Below, piece after piece: positions 1 to 10,665 of a DNA stretch of 64,000 bases. Made by a program: the position numbers and the translations under genes. The notes beneath the pieces are model-generated. The model did not search any database. It was not told where the DNA came from and was given only the letters and a program-made list of their open reading frames with translations. Each line of letters starts with the position of its first letter. The stretch's first letter is position 1. Source of the stretch: Tragulus kanchil (Eukaryota > Chordata > Mammalia > Artiodactyla > Tragulidae); the NCBI GenBank assembly GCA_022376925.1, contig JAIOJX010000031.1:138030854-138094853 (forward strand), given 5' to 3'.

Positions 1-1196
1 GCCGGAGCGGGGGTAGGAAGGCAGCGCCGCCGGGCACGGCCGCCCGCCCGCGGGGTCGGGGGCGGGCGGGGGAGGCCAAGGACGGCCGAGGCGCGTCCTG
101 CCCCGGGCCGTCCTCAAAAGCGAACTGACCCATCAACTGATTAAAGTACCGACACCCAGATGTCTTACTACAGAAATCTCCCAATGCCATCCTCTCCAAA
201 TGTCTGGACATTTACCATCTACGCCTCTTGTTTTCATTTTTAGGAAGTAACCAAAGGCACTAAAAGAAAACCCCAAGCACTAATGATTTATAAAGCAATC
301 TTGCAAATTCTGACCTATGCAGTTCCAACACATGCCAAAAGAATCTCATAAATTTAGTTATTAATCAACAACAGCCTTGGCTGCAAAGCACTTACTTAGC
401 ACTTACTATGGGCCAGCCCCTGCGCTCAGCCTTAAACCCTTCACCTAGTATCATCTCATCAATTCTCCCAACAATCCTACAAGGTAGGTACTGTTAGTAC
501 CCCTGTTTTGCAGATAAGGAAAACGAGGCAAAGAGAGGTTAAGGATCTTGCCCAAGGTCACAAACCGGTGGAGCAGGGCAGGAACCAAAGCAGGCAGTCT
601 GGCTTCGGAGTCCACGCTCCCCAAGGTTCAACTATGCAAAGAGTTAACAATTCACCCCTGACAGCCCCTTATCAAGAAATGGGCAACGTTCAACCGCTAG
701 AAACCGGCAGTCCGATCCCTGCCCTATATCCGTGCTCGTGGCTTCGACGACTTTGACACATCAGCCACACCATCCGATTTTCCAAACACACAAACTGGAC
801 TTCTCTGGCGGTCAGAGCCAACTCGGCATCTTTCCAGGAAGGGGAAAAGAAAAACCTACGCAACGCCGTGGTCCAGATCATCCACATTCCTAAATCACAA
901 ATCTGGGGCGGGGGAGGGGGTCGAGCAAGGCCTCCGAACTCCCCGACCAACGAAGCCCAGGGCACACCAAGGCTGGCCCTGCAAAGCTGGAGCTGCCCTG
1001 GCCAGCCGTGCACGCGATCGCCTCTCCGAGCGACATAAACAAGGGAGGCGGCCGCATTCTTCCCACCGCACAATGAAGGCGCAGGCCGGAGCGGGGGTAG
1101 GAAGGCAGCGCCGCCGGGCACGGCCGCCCGCCCGCGGGGTCGGGGGCGGGCGGGGGAGGCCAAGGACGGCCGAGGCGCCGCGTCCTGCCCCCGGGC
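1..1196. repeat. Direct duplication A (about 1.08 kb)
   Basis: Bases 1-109 recur at 1085-1196 with three small indels. The first copy therefore ends at 109 and the second runs from 110 to about 1196, with most of copy 1 lying left of the window. The unit includes the CpG-island edge and the MIR. It is the first of the uniform ~1.1 kb duplications. Confidence 0.85.
375..625 (+). mobile_element. MIR SINE
   Basis: An ancient MIR in forward orientation. Recognisable blocks in order are 'cacttactatgggccag', 'caaggtaggtactgtta', 'gcaaagagaggttaagg' and 'gcccaaggtcacaaa', followed by a 'ggcagtctggcttc' tail. An 82-residue frame at 508-756 lies inside it and is not a gene. The flanks (110-374 and 626-880) show nothing I can name. 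Confidence 0.85.
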
Positions 1197-1255
1197 CGCG
1201 CCGGGGAGGGGCCGGAGAGGAGGGCCGGCCGCGGCCCGCACTCAGCTGACCTCCG

Positions 1256-1267
1256 CCATGTTGGCCG
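1256..1267 (-). promoter_or_regulatory. YY1-type site overlapping a start codon
   Basis: On the minus strand the bases read CCAACATGGCGGAG, close to the known YY1 consensus (AANATGGCGGC) that marks downstream promoter elements and often overlaps an ATG. The ATG opens only a five-codon frame (MAEVS then stop). It could therefore be a tiny upstream ORF, or the start of an exon spliced at a weak GAG/GTCAGC donor. A weaker ATGGCGGCC core occurs at about 1970-1977. Motif match only. Confidence 0.45.
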
Positions 1268-1696
1268 CAAACCCCGGGACCCTGCACAACAAAGGCCAGC
1301 ACCCCGGCGCCGGGCGCCTCCCCCGGCCGGGCCCGCCTCCCGGGAGCGCGGGGGCCGGGCCGGTCGGCGCGGAGGCCCTTCCCCGCCTTCGCCCGGCCGC
1401 GAGGGGCCGACCCCCGGCGCGGGCCTGCCGGGCCCCGGGGGCGGGGGCGAGCCGGCTGCCGGCGGCGGGCAGGGCCGGCCGGGAGGGGAGGGGAGGGGCG
1501 GGCGCTCGGCCGGGCGGCCGGGCTCCGGCCGAGACAAAGGCGCCCGGCGCCGGGGGCTGCCCGCGGCCCCTCTCGGGCGGCGCGCCCCGGCCCGGGCGAC
1601 CCGCCCGCCCGCCCGCCGCCATGGCCGGGCCCGGCAGCCCTCCTCCCGCAGAGCCCCTCGCGGCCGGCTCCTCCCTGCAGGCCGGGCCCCACTTAC

Positions 1697-1965
1697 CTGT
1701 GGGCGGAGAGCGCGCCTCGGACCCCGGTCCTGGCTCAAACGCGCTCCGTCGCCGCCGCCGAGCCCCGCCACCGCGGGCCGCGCCGCCGCCTCTTCCTCGC
1801 GCCAACACCGACGGGACACCCCGGGTCGCCGCCGCCGCCGCCGCCGCCGCCGCTCGAGAGCGCGCCCCGCAACGGCCGCCCCGGCTCCCCCCTGGCCGCC
1901 GCCGCCGCCGCCGTTTCGCGCGTCCTCGAGCCCGCCGCGCGCTCCCGCTAAATACCACACACTGC
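1697..1965 (-). other. Candidate first (untranslated) exon, minus strand
   Basis: Read on the minus strand, the sequence ends in CAG followed by GTAAGT at 1696-1691. This matches all nine bases of the U1-complementary donor consensus, so an exon ending at 1697 is well supported. The 5' limit near 1965 is a guess from the end of the densest CpG sequence and the short start-stop frame beginning with ATGGCGGCC there (reverse of about 1970-1978). The exon holds two GGC tracts on the sense strand. A single continuous open frame crosses it, but its low-complexity Arg/Gly/Ala/Pro translation matches no family I recognise, so it is treated as 5' untranslated. The rest of the gene would lie to the left, outside the window. 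Confidence 0.5.
1828..1912. repeat. Two GCC/GGC trinucleotide tracts
   Basis: Eight uninterrupted GCC units at 1828-1851 and six at 1895-1912, separated by 43 GC-rich bases. Both lie inside the candidate minus-strand exon, where they read as GGC in the transcript. Such tracts are commonly length-polymorphic. Confidence 0.9.
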
Positions 1966-2379
1966 GGCGGCCGCCATGAGGAGGCGCGGCCCCGCGCGCC
2001 GGCGGCCCGGAGGGGGCGGGCCTTCCCGGGCGCGCAGGCGCAGAGGCGCTCGCGCGGCCGGCCGCGGCGGCTTCGGCGGGCATCGCGGCGCGGGGTTCGG
2101 AGGCCGGCGGTTGCGCCCCCAGGCTCTTCGGTTACAGTTGGCGGTGCCTGAGCACCTCGCGACCCGCCGGCGCGGGGAGGTCGCGCTCTTGGTCGCAACT
2201 GTCCCCTCCGAGGGAGGAGCAGAGGGCGTCCCAGCCGCAGCCGGGAGCCGGTTGGCGCGCCCCGCGAGGGGCTTTGTTCCGCGGCGCCGGGGGTCGTCCC
2301 GCGCGGCGGCCGCGCGATCCACCCGCTCCTGCTTGCTTGCTGCTTTCACACGGCGCCTCCGTCGGCCCTTCCCACCTCC

Positions 2380-4592
2380 GCTCGTTCCCGGAGGGCCAGG
2401 AAAGGGGCTGCCTCAGCCACCGACCTGGGGGACCCTATCCCGAAAGGGGAAGAGGTCCGAGCCCCTTCCTTAGGCTTGAGCTGCTCTCCAGCAAAAGCGG
2501 AACGAGTTTCACAAGCTTAGTTTTGCTGAAAAGGGAAGAGCGGCACGCGCTCCCCCGTGTCCTCCCCTGGAAGCTAAATGAGACTCCGGGTGTTCTTTTC
2601 CTATAAAATAAGAGGAAAGGCATTCGGGGTTCTTGACGAGTTAACAAGGTCCGTCTCAGAGCAGAGGCTGATTAAAGAAACCCGGTGGTTTCTTAAATCA
2701 CAAGTCTCTTATTGTGTGTAAGTTCCTACCAATGGGAAATCTCTTTTAGATGGCAAGTTTTTATGCAAACACTCCACTGAGAACACAAAACTTTCAGCTT
2801 GAAAGTGAGAGGCGCACGCAAAATTACTACTATCTTGGGTACAACTGCAAGTGGCTAATTTCCAGCTTCCCCCAACAAATCTGTAAACTGTGTTGTTACT
2901 TCTGTTCTCAACCTGGTACTTGGCGTTTTGTGGCCGTTCTCTTCCTCTGGGACCCTTAGCACCCTGTTTCTTGAGGTTGGGAAAGTAAAAAACCACGTGT
3001 CCTTAACCACAAGCAGTACTATTAGCATGCTGGTCCCAGAGCCCAAAAGTCACTTGAAGAACTTGGGTGAGTTATATAGGTCCCTGCAGTTATTAACGGT
3101 GTTCTAGCCATTTCTTGAACTATAAATACACAGGAATTCTCACGGCTCTGTCATACACTGCTTGGTGAGGCATGGCGTTTACTGAGTGAAGACATTCTTT
3201 ATTCATTCTTCAGCTCAGCGTTAGGTTCTGGGAATACAGAGCCAACCGTCCTGCATTCACGGAGTATATATAATCTAGTGGGGAACATAAAAAAAATAGT
3301 CTCACAGATCTATCACTACCTCTGGGGAAAATGTTGCAAAACAGTTGGTGGGGAGAGTGTGGAAGGTCCTTGTTGCTAAGAAGGTGTATAAAGGCCAGGT
3401 AATATAATAGGACAGATGACTGAGTAAAGAACCTAAGAGTCAGAAGGAATTACCCAGTTCCAAACGCGGGGTAGGAGAGACGCTTCCGGGGGAGCTCGTT
3501 CCCGGAGGGCCAGGAAAGGGGCTGCCTCAGCCACCGACCTGGGGGACCCTATCCCGAAAGGGGAAGAGGTCCGAGCCCCTTCCTTAGGCTTGAGCTGCTC
3601 TCCAGCAAAAGCGGAACGAGTTTCACAAGCTTAGTTTTGCTGAAAAGGGAAGAGCGGCACGCGCTCCCCGTGTCCTCCCCTGGAAGCTAAATGAGACTCC
3701 GGGTGTTCTTTTCCTATAAAATAAGAGGAAAGGCATTCGGGGTTCTTGACGAGTTAACAAGGTCCGTCTCAGAGCAGAGGCTGATTAAAGAAACCCGGTG
3801 GTTTCTTAAATCACAAGTCTCTTATTGTGTGTAAGTTCCTACCAATGGGAAATCTCTTTTAGATGGCAAGTTTTATGCAAACACTCCACTGAGAACACAA
3901 AACTTTCAGCTTGAAAGTGAGAGGCGCACGCAAAATTACTACTATCTTGGGTACAACTGCAAGTGGCTAATTTCCAGCTTCCCCCAACAAATCTGTAAAC
4001 TGTGTTGTTACTTCTGTTCTCAACCTGGTACTTGGCGTTTTGTGGCCGTTCTCTTCCTCTGGGACCCTTAGCACCCTGTTTCTTGAGGTTGGGAAAGTAA
4101 AAAACCACGTGTCCTTAACCACAAGCAGTACTATTAGCATGCTGGTCCCAGAGCCCAAAAGTCACTTGAAGAACTTGGGTGAGTTATATAGGTCCCTGCA
4201 GTTATTAACGGTGTTCTAGCCATTTCTTGAACTATAAATACACAGGAATTCTCACGGCTCTGTCATACACTGCTTGGTGAGGCATGGCGTTTACTGAGTG
4301 AAGACATTCTTTATTCATTCTTCAGCTCAGCGTTAGGTTCTGGGAATACAGAGCCAACCGTCCTGCATTCACGGAGTATATATAATCTAGTGGGGAACAT
4401 AAAAAAAATAGTCTCACAGATCTATCACTACCTCTGGGGAAAATGTTGCAAAACAGTTGGTGGGGAGAGTGTGGAAGGTCCTTGTTGCTAAGAAGGTGTA
4501 TAAAGGCCAGGTAATATAATAGGACAGATGACTGAGTAAAGAACCTAAGAGTCAGAAGGAATTACCCAGTTCCAGCGCGGGGTAGGAGAGAC
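2380..4592. repeat. Direct duplication B (about 1.1 kb)
   Basis: Copy 1 is 2380-3481 and copy 2 is 3494-4592, joined by 12 filler bases (3482-3493). Differences are mostly single-base indels in homopolymers (for example a C5 versus C4 run near 2560/3668, and T5 versus T4 near 2760/3870). The unit is the right shore of the CpG island plus single-copy sequence and a piece of an old unassigned repeat around 3190-3300. Confidence 0.95.
3185..3300 (+). repeat. Ancient interspersed repeat fragment, family unassigned
   Basis: Contains the wording typical of an old mammalian repeat ('gttctgggaatacaga' then 'tgcattcacggagtat' and 'aatctagtggggaaca'). The same family appears to recur at 18510, 23480, 46690, 50030 and 61690. 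I cannot name it with certainty. It is copied at about 4300-4415 by duplication B. Confidence 0.45.
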
Positions 4593-4654
4593 AGGTTACT
4601 GGAAAGTGAAGGTATTGCAAAAGATGAAGGGCATTTCTGAAGAAACTGAAAGTG

Positions 4655-5381
4655 ACCATGTTAGTTGCTCAGTCATGTCCATCTCTTTTCCACCCCATGG
4701 ACTGTAGCCCACCAGGCTCCTCTGTCCACGGAATTCTCCAGGCAAGAATACTGGAATGGGTGCCCTTTCCCTTCTCCAGGGCATCTTCCCTACCCATGTA
4801 ACAGGGAAAGGGGCAGGGCACTATTTTTTGAAAGAATGACATAGCCCAAGGATACAACATAAGCCCATTGGAATCAAATGGTTCCAAGACGGTAGACGGT
4901 AGACGAGACCTTGATCCTCAGTCAGCAAGCTCCATGACACACCCAGAGGAGGCACCATGACAGCTCCGCCCCTTCCCCAAAAGAGTTGGAATAATCCTCT
5001 CACTCAAGAGCCTATGAATTTACCCAGCCCATAAAAAGCTAAGAAGGCCACGTTTTGTGGGGGCTGCTGGATTTGTTCTGCAATGGTCCACGTTCTGTCT
5101 GTGAAGTGTGCTTTTCTCTGAATCTGAATCAATCCATTTCTTACCTATCACTTTGTCTCTCACTGAATTCTTTTCTTCAAAGAGACATGAAGAGCTCCAT
5201 TAGATCCTGAAACCAAGTACGGTAGGTTTTGGCTGGGTTTGAGTCCCAGTCACGTGGGTTCAACTCCCAAACTGGGCTTTGGGTTTAAGTCCCAGTCCAA
5301 GGTAGAAAGGTTTCACTCAGGGATTGAACTCAGGTCTCCTGCATTTGTAGGCAGATTCTGTCTGAGCCACCAGGGAAGCCC
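4655..5381 (-). mobile_element. Bov-tA SINE split by an LTR
   Basis: The reverse-oriented Bov-tA begins with 'gttgctcagtcatgtcc' and 'ccccatggactgtagcc', runs to 4796, and resumes at 5316-5381 with the typical 'gccaccagggaagccc' head. The 519 bp between are a solo LTR (separate entry). The SINE was the target and so is older than the LTR. Confidence 0.85.
4797..5315 (+). mobile_element. Solo LTR of a ruminant endogenous retrovirus
   Basis: A 519-bp element starting TG and ending CA. It is flanked by four-base direct repeats with one mismatch (4793-4796 ccca, 5316-5319 ctca) and sits inside a Bov-tA SINE. A TATA-like 'cataaaaagct' near 5030 and the R/U5-like 'ctttgtctctcactgaatt' give a forward orientation. 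No primer-binding site, gag, pol or env sequence follows, so only the LTR remains, as expected after LTR-LTR recombination. The subfamily is not assigned. A small 'gacggtagac' repeat occurs inside at about 4888-4905. No coding capacity. Confidence 0.7.
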
Positions 5382-5711
5382 TATTTGAGAAGAAAGCCTT
5401 ACCCAATTCCTGAAACTGAAAACCCCCTCCACTGCAGGCTTTTTTCTGGGGCGAAAGAGAAGGGACTAGGAGGGCACAAGGTCTAGGGAAGTGGTGTAAA
5501 TAATACTGAAAAAGTCACTGGAGTTCAGTCACTGTTAGGTTTTATGGGCCAAAGTGCCCAGATTATGTAATGGACAACACTTCTCAGGCTGGTGAGGCCA
5601 AGAAAGGATTCACTCAGGAATAAACTTGGAACTGAGCCTTGGCTAAAGGGTAGGAAGAGGAAGATGAAAAGTCCTTCCAAACTGAGGTCACATATGAAAG
5701 GGACAGTCACA
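5382..5711. other. Single-copy stretch, nothing identified
   Basis: No repeat family, splice signal pair or plausible coding frame was recognised here. Confidence 0.4.
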
Positions 5712-5730
5712 AAAGAAAATGTGTGTCCAA

Positions 5731-5874
5731 CATGGAACTCTGCTTAATGTTGTTGGGAGAGAATGGATGCATGTATATCTATGGCCAAGCCCCTTCACTG
5801 TTCACCTGAAATTATCACAAAATTGTTAATCAGCCATACGTCAATAAAAAGGTTTTTGGTTAAAAAAGAGAGAG
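5731..5874 (+). mobile_element. 5'-truncated L1 3' end with perfect TSD
   Basis: A 144-bp L1 tail ('ttcactgttcacctgaaat', 'attgttaatcagccata') ending in an A-rich tract. It is bounded by a perfect 19-base target-site duplication, aaagaaaatgtgtgtccaa, at 5712-5730 and 5875-5893. The intact TSD shows it inserted as a truncated copy. Confidence 0.9.
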
Positions 5875-6127
5875 AAAGAAAATGTGTGTCCAAAACTGAA
5901 TGTGATGGGGAGGAAGAGTTTGGTTGAGACAAAATGAGCAAAGGATGACCATAGAAAACACTTCTGTCTAGACAGAAAAAAAGGAAGACCTGAACCAAAG
6001 AGCTGGCAATGGGCATATTGCGAGTCTTGGAGAGACAATTAGATCCAGAGTGCCATCAGCTGTATTTAGGCTGTGAAGATGAAAGAGCTGAGGCTGATTA
6101 TAATGACAAGGATATAGTAGAAATAAT

Positions 6128-6183
6128 ATTCATTGTTACTTAGTCACTAAATTGTGTCTGACTCTTTTGCAGCCCTGTAGACT
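6128..6183 (-). mobile_element. Bov-tA 3' fragment
   Basis: Short diverged fragment with 'cttagtcactaaattgtg' and 'tctgactcttttgcagccc', matching the 3' part of Bov-tA in reverse. It abuts the following MIR. Confidence 0.6.
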
Positions 6184-6185
6184 AT

Positions 6186-6400
6186 ATCAGCAAACATTTG
6201 TAAGCATCTAATCTGTTTCAGGCGCACACATTACCTCATCAGTCCTCCCAAAACTCCATAAAGTAATACCAGTATTAGCCCCATTTGATACATGAGAAGA
6301 GGTCAAATAACTTGCCTGTCTAAGGTCACAGAGCTGCTAAGTGGCAGAGGCAAGATTTGAACCCAAGCCCTTCTTCCATGCTCTGTTCTAAGGCTTAGTC
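6186..6400 (+). mobile_element. MIR SINE
   Basis: Blocks 'ctaaggtcacagagctgc', 'taagtggcagaggcaag' and 'atttgaacccaagccc' occur in the MIR order and orientation. Confidence 0.85.
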
Positions 6401-7491
6401 TGAAATGTCTAGCTTTGCAAATGCGATGGACAGGAAGGTGCCAGCTGTGAAGTACCCGGGGCCACGTACAGAAAGAAGCTGGAAATAGGAGCCCAGGGCT
6501 TCGGAAGGAGGTTGTAGGTCATTCCCCACCCCCCACCCCACCCCATCCTAGCCCACCTCTGTTTGGGGTCGGGCAGAGGTGTATGTTCTAGCAGACTCTC
6601 TAGAGTCACAAAGAATAGAGCCTCGTAGGGGAATTAATGACAAATACCAAGGTTTCTTTTTCAGCAGTCATTTTGAGGTTTCAGCTCAATTAAGGCAAAA
6701 CTGGATATTACAAGATGGAATATGATACATTAGGAGAGAGACCAGAGAGAGTCCCAGATTCCCTCTATTTTCAAGCTTTACCTTTCTCTCCCATTGAGAT
6801 GCGAGCTGTGTCTCATCAGAGACCAAGGAACATTCTGCCTTTTTGTATTGTTTTTAAAGGTAGACATGAATTCAGCAAACATATGGTACATGCAAACATG
6901 TAGACAGGCATAGCATATAATGGCATCACAGCTTACCAGACCCCCAACGGGTCTAAACTCTGTCCATTAACAAAAGCAAGTATGATCAGACTTATCCTTG
7001 AAAGTCCTTTGAATTGTCCAGGAATTACAGTGCATATTGTTTTGTAGCAATCAAAATTCCAAGCATCAAGCTTTGCCAAAATCAAATTTTCACCCCTCAA
7101 ATCCCTGTCCCTTCTCCCTGTTAGACCATTAACACCCACTTACCAACAGCATTCTGTCCATCCAAAAATGATATTATCTCCTGTGGCCCTGTGCTAGAGT
7201 ACCTTATAAACTGGTGGATTCTTCTAAGCTGCAGTGCCCGGGACAAAGTGTTGCCTGAAGATGCTACCCGTCAGCCACAAAGTGTTGGAACTTCCACATC
7301 ACCACTCAGAAGCAACTTCTGTTTCTATAGTTCTCCCACTTGCTTTTCTTGGCTCGGTTGGTGCCCACTTTCCTGTAGAAAAGTTGAAACTGCTTCTCCT
7401 TCTCTCACTTCCCTTTTATACAAGACTAGCTCATTAGAGTCATTTTATCCCCACTAATCTCATCTAGATTGGGGAGGGGCATGATCTGATG
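6401..7491. other. Single-copy stretch without recognised features
   Basis: About 1.1 kb of moderately AT-rich sequence. A C/A-rich run lies at 6525-6545. Short open frames on both strands match no protein I recognise and lack splice context. Confidence 0.4.
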
Positions 7492-9722
7492 TAGTCCCTT
7501 CCTGCTGAATCTATGAATGGCTGATAGGAAAGGGTGGGACACGAACACGCTATTATAAAGTTTAACCATTGGAAGGAAAAACGACAACACATCATTTTCT
7601 CAATAGGGAAGCAATTCTGCTTCCATGACAGTTAATCTAAAGAAAAGCGCTTTTCTTTAGAAAATAAATTCTAAGGCAACCCAAATAGTGCTCCACTCGA
7701 TAGGATTTCAGGATGTCTGTCAAATATTTTCAGGCCAGATAGGGAAAATATTTCAGCCTTCTGGTCCCCTCAAATCACATCAAATGGCAGTTTCATCTGC
7801 TCCAATGGAATGTAAAGTGCCAATCCTATAGATGATCTATAATAAAGACTCTAGTGATAGGAAGTGATGTGATTTTCTTCTTGTCTACTCATGAATAAAG
7901 CAGGCAAACTGATAATAGTATCTATATTGGGGATCTTATGTGAATTCACAGCAACTTGACATTTAATATAGGTCAGAGACCAACTTACTGACATTTTCTC
8001 AAAGACAACTATTCTTCCCATGCTATCTGGTGATATTTTACCAAGAGATGAAGTAGGAGCAAGTAGAATAAGTAGAGAGTGTTTTTTGACTTACTGTATT
8101 AGTCCATGATTTTAAATGATTGAATCATATCAATATTGGATATCATTATTTCTTTCACATGGAAATTTGTTAAAAATGCATACAATATACATACATTCTT
8201 TCCTCTCTCCCACATTCTCTTGTATGACTATCTTGAACTGTTCTATGAATTAAGACCACAAAACTGTTTATTGTCACTCTGTCTATTAACTTACCCGCAG
8301 AGCACATCATGTGAAATGCCAAGCTGGATAAGCGACAAGCTGGAGTCAAGGTAGCCAGGACAAATATCAACGACCACAGGCGTGTGGATGACACCACTCT
8401 AATGGCAGAAAGTGAAGAGGAACTAAAGAGCCTCTTGATGAGGGTGAAGGAGGAGAATGAAAAAGCAAGCTTAAAATTCAATATTAAAAAATCTAAGATC
8501 ACAGCATCCAGCCCATCACTTCATGGGAAATAGAAGGGGAAAAGGTGGAAGCAGTGACAGATTTCTACTTCTTGGGCTCTAAAATCATTCCAGGGTACAG
8601 TCAGTGCAACACATCATTTTTCAATAGGGAATGCATAGTCCCTTCCTGCTGAATCTATGAATGGCTGATGAAACAGGGCCTATTATAAAGTTTAACCATT
8701 GGAAGGAAAAACGACAACACATCATTTTTCAATAGGGAAGCAATTCTGCTTCTATAACAGTTAATCTAAAGAAAAGCGCTTTTCTTTAGAAAATAAATTC
8801 TAAGGCAACCCAAATAGTGCTCCACTCGATAGGATTTCAGGATGTCTGTCAAATATTTTCAGGCCAGATAGGGAAAATATTTCAGCCTTCTGGTCCCCTC
8901 AAATCACATCAAATGGCAGTTTCATCTGCTCCAATGGAATGTAAAGTGCCAATCCTATAGATGATCTATAATAAAGACTCTAGTGATAGGAAGTGATGTG
9001 ATTTTCTTCTTGTCTACTCATGAATAAAGCAGGCAAACTGATAATAGTATCTATATTGGGGATCTTATGTGAATTCACAGCAACTTGACATTTAATATAG
9101 GTCAGAGACCAACTTACTGACATTTTCTCAAAGACAACTATTCTTCCCATGCTATCTGGTGATATTTTACCAAGAGATGAAGTAGGAGCAAGTAGAATAA
9201 GTAGAGAGTGTTTTTTGACTTACTGTATTAGTCCATGATTTTAAATGATTGAATCATATCAATATTGGATATCATTATTTCTTTCACATGGAAATTTGTT
9301 AAAAATGCATACAATATACATACATTCTTTCCTCTCTCCCACATTCTCTTGTATGACTATCTTGAACTGTTCTATGAATTAAGACCACAAAACTGTTTAT
9401 TGTCACTCTGTCTATTAACTTACCCGCAGAGCACATCATGTGAAATGCCAAGCTGGATAAGCGACAAGCTGGAGTCAAGGTAGCCAGGACAAATATCAAC
9501 GACCACAGGCGTGTGGATGACACCACTCTAATGGCAGAAAGTGAAGAGGAACTAAAGAGCCTCTTGATGAGGGTGAAGGAGGAGAATGAAAAAGCAAGCT
9601 TAAAATTCAATATTAAAAAATCTAAGATCACAGCATCCAGCCCATCACTTCATGGGAAATAGAAGGGGAAAAGGTGGAAGCAGTGACAGATTTCTACTTC
9701 TTGGGCTCTAAAATCATTCCAG
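7492..9722. repeat. Direct duplication C (about 1.1 kb) with scrambled junction
   Basis: Copy 1 is 7492-8593 and copy 2 is 8636-9722. The 42 bases between them (8594-8635) are a patchwork that includes a third piece of the text found at 7587-7612. Copy 1 cuts off in the middle of a BovB LINE, whereas copy 2 continues through it. This suggests the true sequence is that of copy 2. Confidence 0.95.
8297..8593 (+). mobile_element. BovB LINE (RTE), truncated duplicate
   Basis: Part of the BovB reverse-transcriptase 3' region ('gtgtggatgacaccactc', 'gcagaaagtgaagaggaac'). It ends artificially at the duplication junction. The more complete copy starts at 9426. Confidence 0.85.
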
Positions 9723-10595
9723 ATGGTGACTACAGTCATGCAATTAGAAGACAATTGCTTCTTGGCAGGTGTGACAAAGCCATGAAAACCTTAGTCTGTT
9801 AAAAAGCAAAGACATCACTTTTCCGACAAAGGTCCATATAGTCAAGGCTGTGGTCCTTCTAGTAGTCATGTAGAGATGTGAGAGCTGGACTATAAATAAA
9901 TACTTTTTTTTTTTAAAACATTTATTTATTTATTTATTTTGGGGATGGAGTGGGGCGGGAGGGGGGTGGGCGGGCCACTTCCACTGGTGTTTCATTTGTC
10001 TATTTTCATCCATCTTTGTTCTTTGGCTCCTGTGGGCCTCCCATCTCAGTGGCTTCTGTTGTCGCAGAGCACCGGCTCTGACCGCATATGCTCCAGAGCT
10101 CCGGCTCGGTAATTGGACACATTGGTCCAACCGCTCCGCGGCACATGGGATCCTCCCAGGCCAGGGATCGAACCGGCGCCGCTTGCACTGCAAGGCGGTG
10201 TCCCTACCCACTGGACCACCAGGGAAGCCCCAAATAAATACTTTTAAACTGTGGTATTGGAGAACACTCTTGAGAGTCCCTTGGGCATCAAGATCAACCC
10301 ATTCAGTCCTAAAGGAAATCAACCCTGAATATTCATGGGAAGGATTGATGCGAATACTTTGGCCCCTGATATGAACAGCTGACTCACTGTAAAAGACCCC
10401 GATGTTGGGAAAGATTGGAAAGAAGGAGAAGAGGACGACAGAGGATGAGATGGTTGGATGGCATCACTGATTCAATGGGCATGAACATGGGCAAACTTTG
10501 GGAGATGGTAAGGGACAGGAAAGCCTGGCATGTTGTAGTCCATGGGGTCACGAAGAGTTGAACATGACTTGGAGACTGAACAAACAATGACAAAT
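9426..10595 (+). mobile_element. BovB LINE 3' end, interrupted by a SINE
   Basis: Forward BovB from the late reverse-transcriptase region through 'tggtattggagaacactc' and 'gaggatgagatggttgg' to the 3' end near 10595. A SINE occupies 9908-10231. The frame is broken by stops and indels, so this is a dead 5'-truncated copy. Confidence 0.9.
9908..10231 (-). mobile_element. CHR-like SINE, variant subfamily (copy 1)
   Basis: Reverse-oriented tRNA-derived SINE with the usual head (reverse of 'gcttccctggtggtcc') and the pol III B box (reverse of ggttcgatccc). It carries the variant body 'gagcagctggaccaatg...ccggagctctgg...gagg cccaca' in place of the standard CHR body. The TSD aaataaatactttt at 9894-9907 and 10232-10245 is perfect. 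The target is a BovB LINE. Confidence 0.85.
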
Positions 10596-10665
10596 GGGTT
10601 AAGAGCACTCAGGCATTCCTATGTAGATTGTTGGGCCCCCAGTAGTCTTAAGAAATAGGGATTCA

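Larger units (their letters stand above)
880..2330. promoter_or_regulatory. CpG-island promoter
   Basis: Base composition changes abruptly to very high G+C with dense CpG from about 880, strongest at 1085-2330, then falls back to AT-rich sequence after about 2480. It contains GC boxes, GCC tracts, a YY1-type site (1256-1267) and a perfect minus-strand splice donor (1697/1696). I see no TATA box at a convincing distance. This is the usual make-up of a broad housekeeping-type promoter. Many long open frames here on both strands are composition artefacts: stop codons are AT-rich and therefore rare. A piece of the same island (1-109) is repeated at 1085-1196 as part of a direct duplication. The gene is not identified. 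Orientation is inferred from the splice donor. Confidence 0.85.

Noticed and set aside
890..2473. Several 130-400 codon open frames on both strands in the CpG island as coding genes
   Set aside because: Overlapping frames on both strands with Arg/Pro/Gly/Ala-only composition are expected from very high G+C. None shows a recognisable domain.
4888..4905. 'gacggtagac' tandem in the LTR as a recombination site
   Set aside because: Two copies only; replication slippage or a sequencing error is enough to explain it.
8170..8502. 110-codon minus-strand frame, repeated at 9299-9631
   Set aside because: It is antisense to the BovB reverse-transcriptase remnant, and the second occurrence is only duplication C.
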